Origin: Albula goreensis
Taxonomy: Eukaryota; Chordata; Actinopteri; Albuliformes; Albulidae
DNA length: 64,000 nt
Assembly: GCA_022829145.1 (NCBI GenBank)
Contig: CM040753.1
Location: 7,534,884-7,598,883 of the forward strand
Direction of reading: 5' to 3'
Under the pieces are notes generated by a model that saw only the letters and a list, made by a program, of their open reading frames with translations, had not been told where the DNA came from and did not search any database. A program made the translations under genes and the position numbers. How positions within the stretch are numbered: the first letter of the stretch is position 1; every line of letters starts with the position of its first letter. This document shows positions 10,291-22,259 of this stretch, piece after piece.

Positions 10291-10625
10291 TTCGCAGTTC
10301 AAGTTGCAAATTAATGTTCACCTTCAGATCTTTGGTGCAGGTCACCTCATACCAATCAGCAAAAAGCAGCTGCACCCTGGGGAGGGTTAAAACGGGCTTT
10401 CGGCGTGATGAGAACGCCGCCTTTTCATTTTATTTGCTGTTGAAACTGTCCGTTACAAGACAGAGCCAATCTAGGCGGAGAGCAATAACTCTGAGAGTAA
10501 GAGCTGTTCATGACAATACCATGCTAATTAAGCCTCTTGTTTACTTTAGGGACACTTCATTTGGGATTGCAAGCCATTAGTACCCATGTAGGGCTCATTA
10601 CAAACATTATTTTTGCTTAATAAAG
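10291..10625. promoter_or_regulatory. Candidate conserved noncoding block
   Basis: Repeat-free block next to the CpG-rich segment. It has CAAATTAATG near 10308, a CCAAT-type ACCAATCAGC near 10350, an E-box CAGCTG near 10367, and CATGCTAATTAAGCC near 10521. The mix of POU/homeodomain-like and E-box sites suggests an enhancer. No conservation data are available. Confidence 0.3.
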
Positions 10626-11369
10626 CTGCTTAAGTATACATGAAGTACCAGGGTATCAGAGTATGATGCAACAAGCTATAACCTGTACATGTTTGAAAGA
10701 GAAGGCCTTATTTTCTGTTCTGGATCAGTAACTGTTTCAGCTTAAAGATGGATGTATAATACACAAACATATGAAAACCTACAGAAGCACACGCACACAC
10801 ACACCTACACATAAACAAACATACACATATGTTTGTGCTTCTGTGGTGGATGTATGATTTGGAAGGAAACGAGTTTGTGTCTCAGCCATTTAATGTGTGA
10901 AGGGTTTCCCCTGTTCCTTTCTCCCATATACACACAATAAGCATACACTAACACACACATGTGTGTACAAACCGAATATTAACCTCCATCTTTGGTCTTA
11001 AGATTGTCAGACAATATGTAGAGAGGGAAAAAGGGAACAGCTTGTATTTCGGTTATTTTCTGTGTGAATTATAACAGCATGGTTTCAGCCCCCAAAAAAA
11101 AAAAAAAAAACAAAAACACACACACACTCTCTCTTCCAGTTTTCTCTAAATGGCTCCACTTTCCCAGTGTCCTTTCACTGGCTAATTTTAGCAGAGAGCT
11201 CAATTCTCTGAAGGCCTTTTAGAGATGAAGAGATGAAGAGACACAGATGTGAGTCCCAGTGGGACAACCATTCGAGGCCAAGACCCCGGGGGGGGGGGGT
11301 TGGGGGAGCGTTATGGGCCTCTTCAATCGGGTAGATATATGGCAACCGGGGGTGGCACATACATGTCTT
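10626..11369. other. Spacer with several simple tracts
   Basis: Imperfect CA repeat at 10793-10830, poly-A at 11093-11110 followed by CACACACAC, and a run of 12 or more G at about 11286-11299 followed by TTGGGGG. No gene recognised. Confidence 0.6.
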
Positions 11370-11970
11370 TGTTCTTTTTTAACACTGCAGTTTAACACTG
11401 CATCCAGCAGCTCATGGAACTCAAACACTCCTCGTCCATTTGCAAGATTGTACCGTATTGGCGAATTCACTTTACCAGATGCTGGTAGACCTCATTTCAG
11501 CTGCATAGCCTATAGACAATGCCACGTTCTCTCATATTCTGTGCCCCTCAACCCCAAAACAAATGAGTTATTGCTTATTATTTCTTTATTGCTTGCTACG
11601 GCTCAGTCGAATAGAAGTAGTGCGAGAGACACTTAATTTTCCATTTATTTTTTAATAAGATACCTGAGACTCCTGCAGCTGTAAATCTTGATTGGAATGG
11701 AGTCTGCGATATGATGTAGCCCTCGCCGTTCAGAGCCAATCCAATCAGCCTTAATGAGGCCCTTGTGCCTGTAATAAACATGTAGACTCGATGGATTAGG
11801 GAGGCCCTGTTTGACAGACAGGAGCTTTTTGCATTGTCTCAAGTAGCCTTTGTGAAAACCTGCTTTGGCAATTACAGGCGATGCGCAAACATTCCTTTCA
11901 TTCGCTTTATTGCATTTGCAATCCAAGACAAACAGCAATAAACCTTGGGTTACCATGGACACTCATGGAC
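11370..11970. promoter_or_regulatory. Candidate enhancer block with X-box, C/EBP-like and MEIS-like sites
   Basis: About 600 repeat-free bases. Visible sites are TGACAGAC at about 11812-11819 (MEIS/TGIF type), the near-palindrome ATTGCATTTGCAAT at 11909-11922 (C/EBP or POU type), and GTTACCATGGACAC at 11949-11962 (one good X-box half with a weaker second half). Site density and texture fit a conserved enhancer. Target and activity are unknown. Confidence 0.4.
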
Positions 11971-12397
11971 TGATATCCTATTCTCTCTCTTTTTTTCTTC
12001 TCACCACCTTACACCTATCTAGCTTTTGAAGGACAACCAGAATGAAATCTTTTTCATAGGTCAACATCATTTCAAGGTTAATGATGGGAGGTAGGATAGA
12101 ATTATGCAGAAGCATTTTATATATGTATACATATGAAAAAACTATTTCAATAGCGGAAAAAGCAATCAAAAACATTTCTACTTAGATGATAAACCACAGG
12201 GTTTTGTGTTTCTCTTTACAGTTATGTAAATGGGTATGAATACCTAAAATCTATCAAATACAATATGTAACAACAGCTTATCCTAAGATGTAAACAGATG
12301 GGAGACTTAGATAAAAGCTGTGCAAAGCCATACAGATCCAGAGTGTCATGCTGTGTTGGGTGTTTCAATCAGCTTTGTGATCATCTCCATCTCCACA
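11971..12397. other. AT-rich spacer
   Basis: A CT-rich stretch at 11981-12005, otherwise unremarkable. No gene. Confidence 0.55.
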
Positions 12398-12458
12398 GGT
12401 CAGAGTTTATGGAGTGCCCTGAGGAGGGACATGACAGGGTTGCAATATAGTGACCCCC
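12398..12458 (+). repeat. Direct repeat, left copy
   Basis: GGTCAGAGTTTA, then CCCTGAGGAGG, GACAGGG and a GCAATA-like stretch, all reappearing in the same order and spacing at 12888-12948. Roughly 75 to 80 percent of bases agree by eye. Confidence 0.65.
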
Positions 12459-12569
12459 CAATCCACAGCTGTAGTGTCCTTAGTGGAATGTTCAAATCAA
12501 CCCCTACACGCTAATGCACACACAGCCCCAAATGCCGATACATGTATACACACCAGTGTCCATACAATG
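12459..12569. other. Short spacer
   Basis: CA-bearing sequence (CACACACAG near 12515). Nothing recognised. Confidence 0.5.
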
Positions 12570-12770
12570 TTATCTGGAATTATTGACACCCTTAATTAAA
12601 ATGAAAAAAGGCGGCATAAAATAAACAACAAAGATGTATGAGCTGTATTTCATCCTCAAGCATTTGGGAAAACTGTATTTTTCTATTCTAGTACAATTGC
12701 TCTAAAAAAGTCCTTTTTTGTAGGTCCACTCGTATATGAAAAAAAAAAAAAACACATTTTGTGTTTCTAT
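12570..12770 (+). mobile_element. Probable worn DNA-transposon (Tc1/mariner-like) end fragment
   Basis: The phrase TGGAATTATTGACACCCTTA, followed by an AAAAAAGGCGGCATAAAATA stretch and CATTTGGGAAAACTG, resembles the start of abundant fish DNA-transposon repeats (TGGAATTATTGGCACCC type). No transposase frame or second inverted end is visible, so this is a fragment at most. The family name is from memory and uncertain. Confidence 0.35.
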
Positions 12771-12887
12771 CGATTTGAATCTATTCATTTTGGCTTTAGG
12801 AACAGTGAGACTGAGAAAGAGAGGGAGGAGGAGAGGGACGGAGGGAGAGGGGGAGGAACAAAGATGGCCCACAGCTGGTGGTGATGG
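12771..12887 (+). repeat. Purine-rich tract
   Basis: GAGAAAGAGAGGGAGGAGG-type low-complexity sequence around 12808-12860. Confidence 0.7.
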
Positions 12888-12948
12888 GGTCAGAGTTTAC
12901 GATCAGCCCTGAGGAGGTACGCGACAGGGGTGTAATAGATTCTCCCGA
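12888..12948 (+). repeat. Direct repeat, right copy
   Basis: Partner of 12398-12458, offset by exactly 490 bp at both ends, so the copies align without a net gap. It continues into CpG-bearing unique sequence that the left copy lacks. Confidence 0.65.
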
Positions 12949-13300
12949 GTATCCCGCTCTGTCCAGAGAAGGAATCCTGGGTAATTACGTCTCGCATGCT
13001 CGGGGAAGAGGCGGACACTTCTGCTTTCATGGAGTACAGGGAGCATCTGTTAGGGGCTGATTTAGGAGGTGTATGGGGGGGAGGCCCTCGGCATGCCCCA
13101 GGCTCTGCTGAGGTGTGGCGGGAAAGTGGAATTCCTCCTCCTGAGTCCGTCGTGTGCTTCACGTGCAGCGTCGTTACGCTAACCGTAGGCGTACACCCGC
13201 TGATTAACGATTCCCTTCCCCCGCTGATGTCCAGCTCATTTACACTAACGTACACCTGGCAACACTGCATGCCAATCACACTGCGTGGACATGCTTTATA
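12949..13300. promoter_or_regulatory. CpG-bearing unique block
   Basis: GC-richer, repeat-free sequence with GGTAATTACGTCTCGC near 12980-12995 and several CpGs around 13150-13215. It is open in opposite-strand frames of 101 and 129 codons with no recognisable domains. A regulatory block is possible; evidence is weak. Confidence 0.25.
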
Positions 13301-13470
13301 AACCCTTAGATCCTCTTTTTCAGTCAGTCAATCTTTTGGAACAAAAAGGAGTTTTTAAAAGGGCTGCATTGAGGCCCTTGATGTTCACAGAGTAATCGGA
13401 TAAAAAAAAAAAACATGGTTTTTAAGTCAGCAGCTGTAGGATGAATTCTCACCTAGAGCGGCTGTTTTAG
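13301..13470. other. Spacer
   Basis: A-run at 13401-13413. Nothing recognised. Confidence 0.5.
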
Positions 13471-13590
13471 CCTTGAGCAGCATTCTTCACTTAAACTGCT
13501 TCAGTAAATGTCCAGCCCAATAAATGGATAGTGTGTAAAAATGTAAGCTGTGTAAGTCACTCTAGATAAGAGCATCTGCTAAATGGCTAA
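13471..13590 (+). mobile_element. 5'-truncated tRNA-type SINE with L2-like tail
   Basis: The sequence runs CCTTGAGCAG, TTCACTTAAACTGCTTCAGT, AAATGTCCAGC, ATAAATGGATA, then GTAAGTCACTCTAGATAAGA and GCATCTGCTAAATGGC. This is the body and stem-loop tail of fish SINEs mobilised by L2-clade LINEs (the eel UnaSINE/UnaL2 type of tail). The tRNA-like head with A and B boxes is missing or unrecognisable. Insertion is plus-strand. Confidence 0.8.
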
Positions 13591-15691
13591 AAGGCAGTGA
13601 GATGGTTCACTCCTGAGTGAAGGGTTCTGAAGTTCACTGCTGTTTGCTACCTGGGATTTGAGCCCAGAATTTTATTTGGATTTTTGGTAGATTTGTTTTT
13701 TTTTCATTTTTGCCCTTCGGACTACTGTCCAGCAGCTGATTTCCCCAGATACACAGTCCCTGTTCGGAGGAACACAATACAGAAGTCCTCTACTCTTGCA
13801 CACCAACCTGAGAACATGAGCAGCTACAGGCAATGCTGAAGACCCTGTTGAACATTAGCTAAAGCTAATCCTCTGAATGAGATGAAATTAAACCAGAAAC
13901 AATCAGTTTATGAGCAGTTTTGCTCTTAACTTCTTTTTACCAACCTCTTTAGAACTGTGTAATGCCTTAGGAGGCAATGAGAGGGGATACGGCTGACAGA
14001 AACAGTAGCAGGAAATGCATTTTTGCACACCGCAGCTTGGTTTCTCTTCTCCATCCACTTGTGAAGAGCAGTGCGGTATCTCCAGAGCACACGGAAAGTA
14101 ATTAATCATGGGGTCATTAGGCATGCATCGACAGCTCCAAATGCCTTCTACATCTCTGATTGGGATAAGAGCATTACAGCTGACTGAATGACTGAATATT
14201 TAATCACCAGTCTTGATATGTATTCTTCTGGCTCTCTCTCTCTCCCTCTCTCTTTCTCTCGTGTGCGCCCTGCTGTGTCCAAAGGCTCACCACTCCTGCA
14301 CATTGACTTCCCATGGTGGTCTGAGTGGTCCCAGCCGAAAACCTGCAGCTTGTGAGAGAGGAAGGCCACAACACCTTTGTGTAAGGTTTGTGTTAAATAA
14401 TGCTTGTGTAGCTCTGCCTGAGATTTTTATATTGTGGTCCTGGTTAGGGGGAGGAGGGTGCAGAGGGGCCTGTCAGCAGCTGTCAGTCCCTGTTCCCTCC
14501 TCAGCCTCAAACTACAGGAAGTTGAAACAATAGTGGCCTCACTAACAGACAGGCTCACCTGAGGTTGAGCTGTAACCAGCCCAGCTGACAGCCATTGCCC
14601 TTGTTATGGTCTTGCATAAAAAGCACATTGCAGCAGTCCGAAGCAGTCCTTTTTTGGTTTTAAGGTTGTCTTTGTGCTGAGCTGTATTTTTGCCTTTTTT
14701 TAAACAAATTCTTTATTGTCTACAGAGTGTTGAGTTAGATTTCCTTCTTGCTCAAAAGGGAATGAAAAAATGGTCTTTGGCCAATTTGGGTTCATTTTTT
14801 TCTTGATGTTTTTCCTTCCATTCATCAACTGCCACAGCACCACAATATGTGTTATGTTATGCTGCATGCCAATACACCACGAAGGAAGCTCATACGGGAA
14901 CAATGAGGGTCTATTTATCAATGTCCTCTTCCTGCTACCAATATGGAGGTCCTCTACTGTCTGCTGGTCAGACAAAGATTTTTCTCCTTATTTGGGAAAA
15001 AAAAACTCAATCTCAGCTTTATCTACTGTTTTTTTTTTGTCTGTTATTCAATCAATGTTTTTTTCTTATCAGGACCAGCCTAAAGGTCGACTGACCGTTT
15101 GGGGTTCCTCTGCAACAGGACTTTGTGATTTAATGATTGACTCTCCTGGCGCAGTGTGGAGCTGTGAGCTTTTTGCGCTCTGCTCACACCCTCAGCCTTT
15201 GCCCTCCCTGGAGGTCTCTCTTTAAGGCTGCAGACCTGCCACCTCAATCTCAACCGCCTTTTCTTTTTCTATTTTTTTTTTTTTAATCTTTTATATCTGG
15301 AGAAAGCTGTTGCCTGGCAGATTGTAGCATGTGCTGTGGAACATGACTACCGGGCACTCCTGTTTCCAGGGACACATCAAGCACTGAATCCGCATTAGTC
15401 CAGCTGCCAGCGACCTGCTGTGTTACACTGACTTGGAACGATGCTGCCAAATTCCTGCTCTGAAGCAGCCGGGTTCCGGTAAGATGTTGCTCATTGGCTT
15501 TGATGTTTAAAAGCATTATTCTGAGGCTGGCACAGGGAAGCCTGATCACAGGTAACGGTGACTAGGCTTCCATAAAGCATTTTTATGGAGACCCATCACT
15601 AACTGATCTAGAGTTAGTGAGTCCAGAATTGACGCTGCAGTTACTATTGCATCCATACAACAACAGCTGGTTCCCTGTTCTGTACTGTTGT
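13591..15691. other. Unique sequence, no gene seen
   Basis: Mixed composition with a CT tract at 14233-14262, poly-T at 15270-15285, and several T-rich runs. A 151-codon plus-strand frame at 14770-15225 is hydrophobic at its start because of T-richness and matches no family I know. Confidence 0.5.
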
Positions 15692-15745
15692 CTGGATTCA
15701 ATCAATACCCCCAAGTCATGTTATGAAAATGTACTGTTCAATCAA
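15692..15745 (-). mobile_element. Partial copy of a short inverted-repeat transposon (MITE)
   Basis: CTGGATTCAATCAA, then CCCCCAAGTCA and TGTTCAATCAA, align with the inverted right end of the complete copy at 15825-15979. Only one end is present; the sequence breaks off into an A-run and a TA tract. Confidence 0.6.
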
Positions 15746-15824
15746 AAAAAAAATATATATATAAAATATATATAAATATATATACCTTCCTAGATGAATC
15801 CTGTGTTGCATTACGATAAAATGA
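15746..15824. repeat. A-run and (TA)n tract
   Basis: AAAAAAAAATATATATATAA followed by further ATATA to about 15785, then short unique sequence. Confidence 0.85.
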
Positions 15825-15979
15825 CCCCTGGATTCAATCAAAACCACCGATCCACCTTTAAGGGTAAAAGTCACTTTGTTGTAACAGGGTGCTGTATCAA
15901 TCTGGGAAGGTTAATACAGCACTTGATTGAATAGCACTTTCACTTAAGGTGACTTGGCAGCTTTGATTGAATGCAGGGG
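15825..15979. mobile_element. Complete 155-bp MITE with ~45-bp inverted ends
   Basis: The left end starts CCCCTGGATTCAATCAAA and the right end, inverted, starts CCCCTGCATTCAATCAAA. Similarity continues for about 45 bases (CACCTTTAAG versus CACCTTAAG). TGA flanks both sides (15822-15824 and 15980-15982), a 3-bp target duplication as made by PIF/Harbinger transposases. The interior is noncoding. The family is a guess from duplication size; the structure itself is plain. Confidence 0.75.
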
Positions 15980-16185
15980 TGAGCCTAATTATGACGGCAG
16001 TCCTTGGGTGAGTGATGTGGGAGGCCGGTCTGTGGAAATCTGCCTCCTCTCTCTTCTGAGGGCCTCAGTGGGCATTGTCTCTCTGCTTTTCCTGACGATA
16101 AATTGCACATCCAGGAAAATGCACAAGGTCATTCCTTATTAAAGCTACAAAAAAAAAAAAATAAAAATCCAAACAATAATAAAAA
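15980..16185. other. Spacer with poly-A
   Basis: A-run at 16148-16161. No gene. Confidence 0.5.
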
Positions 16186-16640
16186 CCAGTTTTCCACTTA
16201 AGGAAGAAAAATAATTACATGACAAGGGAGTGACAATGAATTTAAAGCATAATAATTAGCTGTCTGCGCTCAGATCATTGTGCAGAGAACATCAGACCAT
16301 GGCGACCTGAGGAGCACTAATGCAATGTTAACCTGCACACGCATGGCTGTCTTACGCTGGCATTAACAGCCATGTATAATTTAACAGGATAATAAAGTTT
16401 AACAGCCCGATTAACCAGGGGAAATGCATTACTATACCCCATATGACGCAGCACACAGTCTGTTTGCGTTGGGTGTTTCCACAGGCAGTTAAATGGGACG
16501 CCGGGGATCCTGGGGTCTTATCAACAGTGGGGCGCATAAAACCCATCGCATGTGAATCCTGCCTAGAGTTAATCATAAGGGAAAATGCACTAAGTCACAG
16601 TTACTGTGTCCGTCACAATGGATCTATGCCCTCACTGCAG
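16186..16640. promoter_or_regulatory. Candidate conserved noncoding block
   Basis: Repeat-free sequence with ATAATAATTAGCTG near 16248-16262, CGATTAACC near 16408, several CpGs and TTAATCATAAGG near 16568. Texture and homeodomain-like sites suggest an enhancer; nothing more can be said. Confidence 0.3.
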
Positions 16641-17137
16641 GGACAATGAATACAGTGGAAAATACAATTATTACTGCCAACAACTTATTGTATGAAATAA
16701 AAATGCCATAAAACTGTAACCATTCCTCTCATTTTGGCTTTTCATTTTCCCAACATAGTACAGAGAGAGATTCTGTCTGAATATCTCTGAGCTGACTTTG
16801 GCCTGGAAGTAGCCAAGTCCTCTGACTCATTGTGAATCCTGTCTGTTTTCAGCATGTATTTATAACTTCTATGTGAAGTTTCAGTGTGAAATTTTCTTCC
16901 GACTAATTCCCCCATGGTCCTGTCACTCTGATGACAGACAGTAGCTTGTTTGATGTAGCATGCTGCTTAGCACTTTTTTAATATTTCAAAAATACTTCAA
17001 TCAAGGCCCTTCTGACTCTCCTTTCACACAGAGTAAAGAGTTTAAGTACTTTAAGGCTCTCTTCTTAAGCTACTGAGTTTAGACATAACAGCAGTCTCAG
17101 TGCGTTTAATATGGCTCTAGCTATCAGTAGTTAGTAG
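16641..17137. other. Unique sequence, no gene seen
   Basis: AT-rich, no repeats or exons recognised. Confidence 0.55.
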
Positions 17138-17445
17138 CCTTTATTTCACCACGAGGGTCGGCTGAGAGTTCATTTCCTATGAACAGTGACAACCAAGGCA
17201 AACAAGGTGGGTAGGGAATGGAAGGGATTGTGTAGCTAAGCAACAGAAAGAGGGATGATTAAGAGGCTGAGTTGAGAAATAAAACCAGGTCGCCTGGGTT
17301 AACACCCCAACTTTTGCAAGAGGCATTGTGGGATCTTTAATGGACATGTTGTGCCAGAACTTTGATTTCACAACTCCCAAAGACAGCGTGTTCCACTAGC
17401 ACTGTGACATCACTGCTCCTGGTAGAGCTGAATCTTCTCTTCAGA
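17138..17445 (+). repeat. Probable worn teleost interspersed repeat
   Basis: CCTTTATTTCACCACGAGGG at the start, then TGGGATCTTTAATG, then CCCAAAGACAGCG with AGCACTGTGACATCACTGC, occur in the order I recall from a widespread fish repeat (TTATTTCACCAGG ... GGGATCTTTAATG ... AAAGACGGC). Class and ends are not clear and it is heavily diverged. Confidence 0.45.
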
Positions 17446-20400
17446 CAGGAAGTTGTTTCCCTCAAGAGGTCTGAAATCAAAAATATATCTGTTATATATT
17501 TCCATGGTGTGGTGCCCAAGACCGGAATTGTAAATGCAGTCTAAACTACAAATCAAAGCCTGCACTTTTCACTGTTCTCTTCACTATATGCAACACAGCT
17601 GCACACTGCTAGTCATTTCTGACATTGAAAACAAGGTTCTTTTATGTCCCTTTGCTGTTGGAGAGTTTGTTCTTTTTTTTTTTTTTTTACTCCTTTCCTA
17701 AATTACAGTAAGCCTGTAAAAACAGGGTTTGAGCAGTCCTGTACACATTCAGTGCTGGTCACCACGCTTTGTTTGCTTTATTTAAACTATAAATTCCCTT
17801 GAACCCCTCACCCCCAAAGTCTGTGTTTCCCATCCCCCCCTTAGCATTAGCATACTCGGGCACAGGGCAGGTTAGGAACAGAGAGCTTTGTTACCTGCTC
17901 TCCATGTGGATTTCCAGGCAGGGGAGGGGGCACTGTAAATAAATGCCATAGAGACATGCTCACTGTTTAGACTGCTTCCTCAGAGTGCGCTCCAGCGTGG
18001 CGAAGGATGGGGACCCTACCGACACAGCCCCTTGGGGGGTGCCTGCTCTGTTGCTAGGGAGTGGGGGGAATGAGGGCATTTAATTCTTTCAAACAATGTT
18101 CTAATAAGATGAGTCCAAAAACAACAAAAGCATCAAAGGGGTGACACACAACAATCAAACTACAGGAAAGTTTTACATGGCTACAAGGCATACTGAGGTA
18201 CATTGCACAGCCATACAAGTAACACAACACAACTGGTTGGTCCCACTAACCAGTTTGCTGTGGTCTAAAACAGTGACTGTGATGTCAAATGAAGAGAAGA
18301 TTACAGGAAAAACAGGAATGCTAGAAGACACTGAATGTTGCCACCTGGGTTTCAAATTGCTCAAAATGATATTTGTATGAAGACAGGCTCATTTCAGATG
18401 AATGTGACATTCATCTTCATAAACGCTACGATCAAAATATATGTGTGTTTTTTATTTGATCCAAGCTAAAACCCAGCAACATTGCTTTCCTCATATAGAC
18501 TAAGTATGGCATCAACATATGAGCAAAATATATTTTAGGTGGCAGTAATGGGTGTTGGCATAACTTTTTGCCCCCATGTTTTACCAAAATACCTTTTTAG
18601 TGAGTACTCTTCAACAGAAGGAAACATATTTGCGCAGTATAATGAAAACCATTTGGACTATGTATAAATAATTTAATTAGTTTGGAGAAGATGGGATTTT
18701 TATTTATCCAGGATAAATGTCATCTTGGTTTATTTTTTCTCCACAGCTTCAAATTCTATTAATAACGTTTTTTTTTTTGTCTCCCCATTATTAGCAGAAG
18801 CAGGTTCTCTAGACTGGAGGCTGCTGTCCATGCAGCCGGTAACTGCTATCACCATTACACTCCCAAATCTGGAGATCCATCATCAATTCTGCCCCGGGTC
18901 CTCAGTGCAGCGCAGCCTGTCCCTCCTGATCCGGTCTCATCTTTTCACTCTAGGACGCTGCCAAAGGGGGACAAAGGCTATGCGTTTTTTACCCTTTTAT
19001 AAATTCAACAAAACTCACTGAAATCAAATTTAAATGTATGCAAATGACTACAGCAAAACACCTTTTAAAAATGCACACAAGGGTATAATTATGAATACAA
19101 TGAATGAAATAAGTTACATAACAATGGAATAATGACACTGCATATTACAAGATGAAGAGAGAGTGATATCATACATTTGACTACATATTTTTGTCATTTA
19201 TTTATTTATTTAGTCAGTATTTCTGATGAAAGTACGACAGCACTGAAATGACCATAAGTCCAGTTTTCTGACTCAGCCATTTTTTAGCTTTAGATGAATG
19301 ACTTTCCATATTAACTAAGTAGCATGCAATTCCACTACCACCCTGGGAGAGGTCATTCCACTGCTATTGGCAATGGAGGTCATTAGAAACTTTGAAAGTA
19401 ATAAGAAAATGCACCTTGTTAAGAAACTGAATTCTGAACTATGTGTTGTATACAGCCCATTCTCTACAGCTAACGGTGATTGCTTGACTCTGAAGGGTCA
19501 TAAGTAGTGATGGTGAGTTTATTTATCCACTAAAACTAGAGAAAATGACATAACTTTAAATATCAGTGCTAGTTTAGTTAAAACGAATCTACAAACGAAT
19601 GCACAAAGAAACACAGAAATTCATATTCCCATCATCATCCATGGCATGGCATTAACTACAAATTATGAAATACTGTTCATCATGACAGTATGAGATCAAA
19701 TTCTTGCTGGCAGTGCCAACTTTTAATCCGGAAGATGTAAACTGTATGCCAAATCTACCATTTTCTGTTCGAACCGAATCAGTTGGTAGGAGTCAGGGCC
19801 AATCAGTGTCTTATTCCCCATCTAGTGTCATGGCTTTCCACTGTAATATTCAATCTTCAGAGTAAAATAATGACACAGTCAAGAAAAATAAAACATCACA
19901 GACCTGGAGAGCTTCATTTTCATGCATTCTTCTCATGTGCATCTATAACAAAACCTGTTACTGTGCGTCTTTTCCCAGTGTGTCTCTGGATACAGGGTAT
20001 CACATCAGTAGTTTATTCATGGCTTGGCTAAACTTGAGCTTATCGCTCATAAGCAGAAACACATGAACAGCCAATGGACGTTAAAGTCACATCTGCAGTT
20101 CCATCATTACTGTCCTCTCATGGTGAGCACAGAGAGTGAGAAAAAAAAAGATGTTAAATTGAAAAAGTGTGTCCACCAGATCCGTTGGGTTGCCAGAGGT
20201 TTTGTCTGGGAAGCATACAGAAAGCCAGCATGGTGCCAGGCTTCACACTGGACTCATTCATCACCGCCCCCGCCCCCAACCCCACCCGCTACCCCCTACC
20301 TCTCGAACCCTTGACTTCCTCCTCCAAACTGTTCAGGACTGGTTGCCAAGCGTGAGAGATGCAGAAGGCCAGCCCCACCGGCTCTGTAGCAGCCGCTCCC

Positions 20401-20477
20401 ATCCAAGCGAGCGGTTTCAGGCTTGTTCGGACAGGAGAGTCCCAACGGATTCATTTAAATGGGCCCGGAGCTCTTTT
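17446..20477. other. Unique AT-rich sequence, no gene seen
   Basis: About 3 kb with a T-run at 17673-17688 and ATTTATTTATTTATTTAG near 19198-19213. Around 18725-19021 a 98-codon plus frame lies downstream of a CCACAG acceptor-like site, but it has no known domain and no donor that I trust. At 20265-20310 there is a C-rich stretch. Confidence 0.5.
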
Positions 20478-20505
20478 GTGTGTGTGTGTGTTTTTTTTTT
20501 TTTAT
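20478..20505. repeat. Short (TG)n plus poly-T
   Basis: GTGTGTGTGTGTG followed by about 13 T. Confidence 0.85.
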
Positions 20506-21548
20506 TTCCTGTTGTGTGAAAGCATTTCCATTTGCAAATGACTTCTGTCGAAACAATTCCTGACCAGCTGTTGCCTCCTGTTTGTCAGAAACCTGTGGCC
20601 GCTCCATCCAGGCTAGCAGCGGGGAGTACACAGCAGTTTTGTGCCGCATCTGTGTCAGTGCACTGTACCTTTACAATAGAGCTTGAGTGCCAAAAGGAAG
20701 AATTTGTAACCATAGCAGTAGTTAAAATAATACCCAGGGTGCACAGGGTCTGTGATAGCACATCCATTACGACACTTCACTCCTTGAACTACGCATTTAC
20801 AGTTTCTGTATGGGTCTTAAAGCATGTCTGACATGTTTTTTTTTTTTTTTTTATTAATGAAACACCATGCACATGCTGTCAGCTATCTAGAGTTCACCCA
20901 CAATTTACAGTCCATGGAAGAGTGGTCCCACAGGGGTAGTCTTTATCATAGGTTGTCAGCTTTATGAATGACGGGAAGAGTAGCGGCATGTAGCACTTGC
21001 TGGATCTGGAGGGAAATGAAATGCTCTCGTACCAAAATGGTGGTGCTGACCCCACCTCTGTGGAATGACTGCTTTTCTGAAGAAGAAGAAGAAGAAAAAA
21101 AAGAAAATGTTTGTACATTCATTTTAAAAATACATGAAGTCAAGGTTCTCTCCATAATGGTTTTGGTTTGAGAGGAGCAGCTCTCACTACACAGTGCAGA
21201 TGTTATAGTGTCTACAGGACATTGTGTGAAATGAGAGCCAGCGTTCCCTGGGGGCCGGAGGCACAGAGTCTATCACTCTTTGAGAGAGCTGTTCGCATGG
21301 GGTGCATCTGTCTGTATGCAGCAGTGACCCGGGCCTTAGGTACACACCTCTGCCTCATTCGGTGCTGATGCATGTGCTCTTTGTCAACCCTTCGCTCCAC
21401 TCGTAAAAAGCTCTTCTCCTGCCTAAGGAATAAATATGAGCATGTTGCACGGCATGTCTTAGAAAACCCCTGTGGGGAGTGGTGGAAAGAGGAAGAGGAC
21501 CTGGATGTGCTATAGCATACAATGAATGCATTTTTTTAAAAATTCTGG

Positions 21549-21550
<2 letters not shown>
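20506..21550. other. Unique sequence, no gene seen
   Basis: T-run at 20837-20852 and a GAAGAAGAAGAAGAA trinucleotide stretch near 21080. Short open frames on both strands are unremarkable. Confidence 0.55.
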
Positions 21551-21600
<50 letters not shown>

Positions 21601-21640
21601 GGAGAGAGAGAGAGGGGGGAGGAAAGAGAGAGAGAGAGAT
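21551..21640. repeat. Compound (TG)n-(GA)n microsatellite
   Basis: Forty bases of TG pass directly into about 50 bases of GA-rich repeat. Confidence 0.95.
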
Positions 21641-22259
21641 ACAAAGCAAATGTGTGTGACAGAGCAATGGAAACAGAGGAACAGAATTGATCAATATATT
21701 TTAACATTCTGATATGAATTTCTATATACAGGTTTGGCCAGAATGATTCTTCAGAAATTAACGAATTACTTCGTAGAATACCAGTCTGTTTGTTGTAGCT
21801 TTAGCTAGCCCAGATGTGTTGTAACAAAATCAAAATCAGATAACATCACACTGTGCCAAGGTAAGCAACACTTTTTGAGAAATTTGAACCACTACCATCT
21901 CGTTTCGCCACCGCTGTCAATATTGAAAGATACGGTTGCGCTTGAAACACAGACTTCTGTTTAAAGTGAGCTTATAGTGCTTCCCAGTAGCTAAATTAAA
22001 CACTGACTAGATATGTAAAGACCCGAGAAAAGTCTTTAGTGTGCAATAAGCGAAGATGAATCCCCACCTGTTCCCATAAATGAATTCATGAATTTTTCAA
22101 AAGAATGCAAATTAGCATGACTGGTGAACAACTGTCTTCCAACAAAATTATGTTATCAAACGACACGGACTGGAGGAGTAATTAACAGGAACTGCACACT
22201 GAACTAAACAAGAAGAGACATGCTGGTTTTTTTCCCTGTTTGTTTTTTTTTTTTTTTTA
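21641..22259. other. Unique sequence
   Basis: AT-rich. T-run at 22240-22258. No gene seen. Confidence 0.55.
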
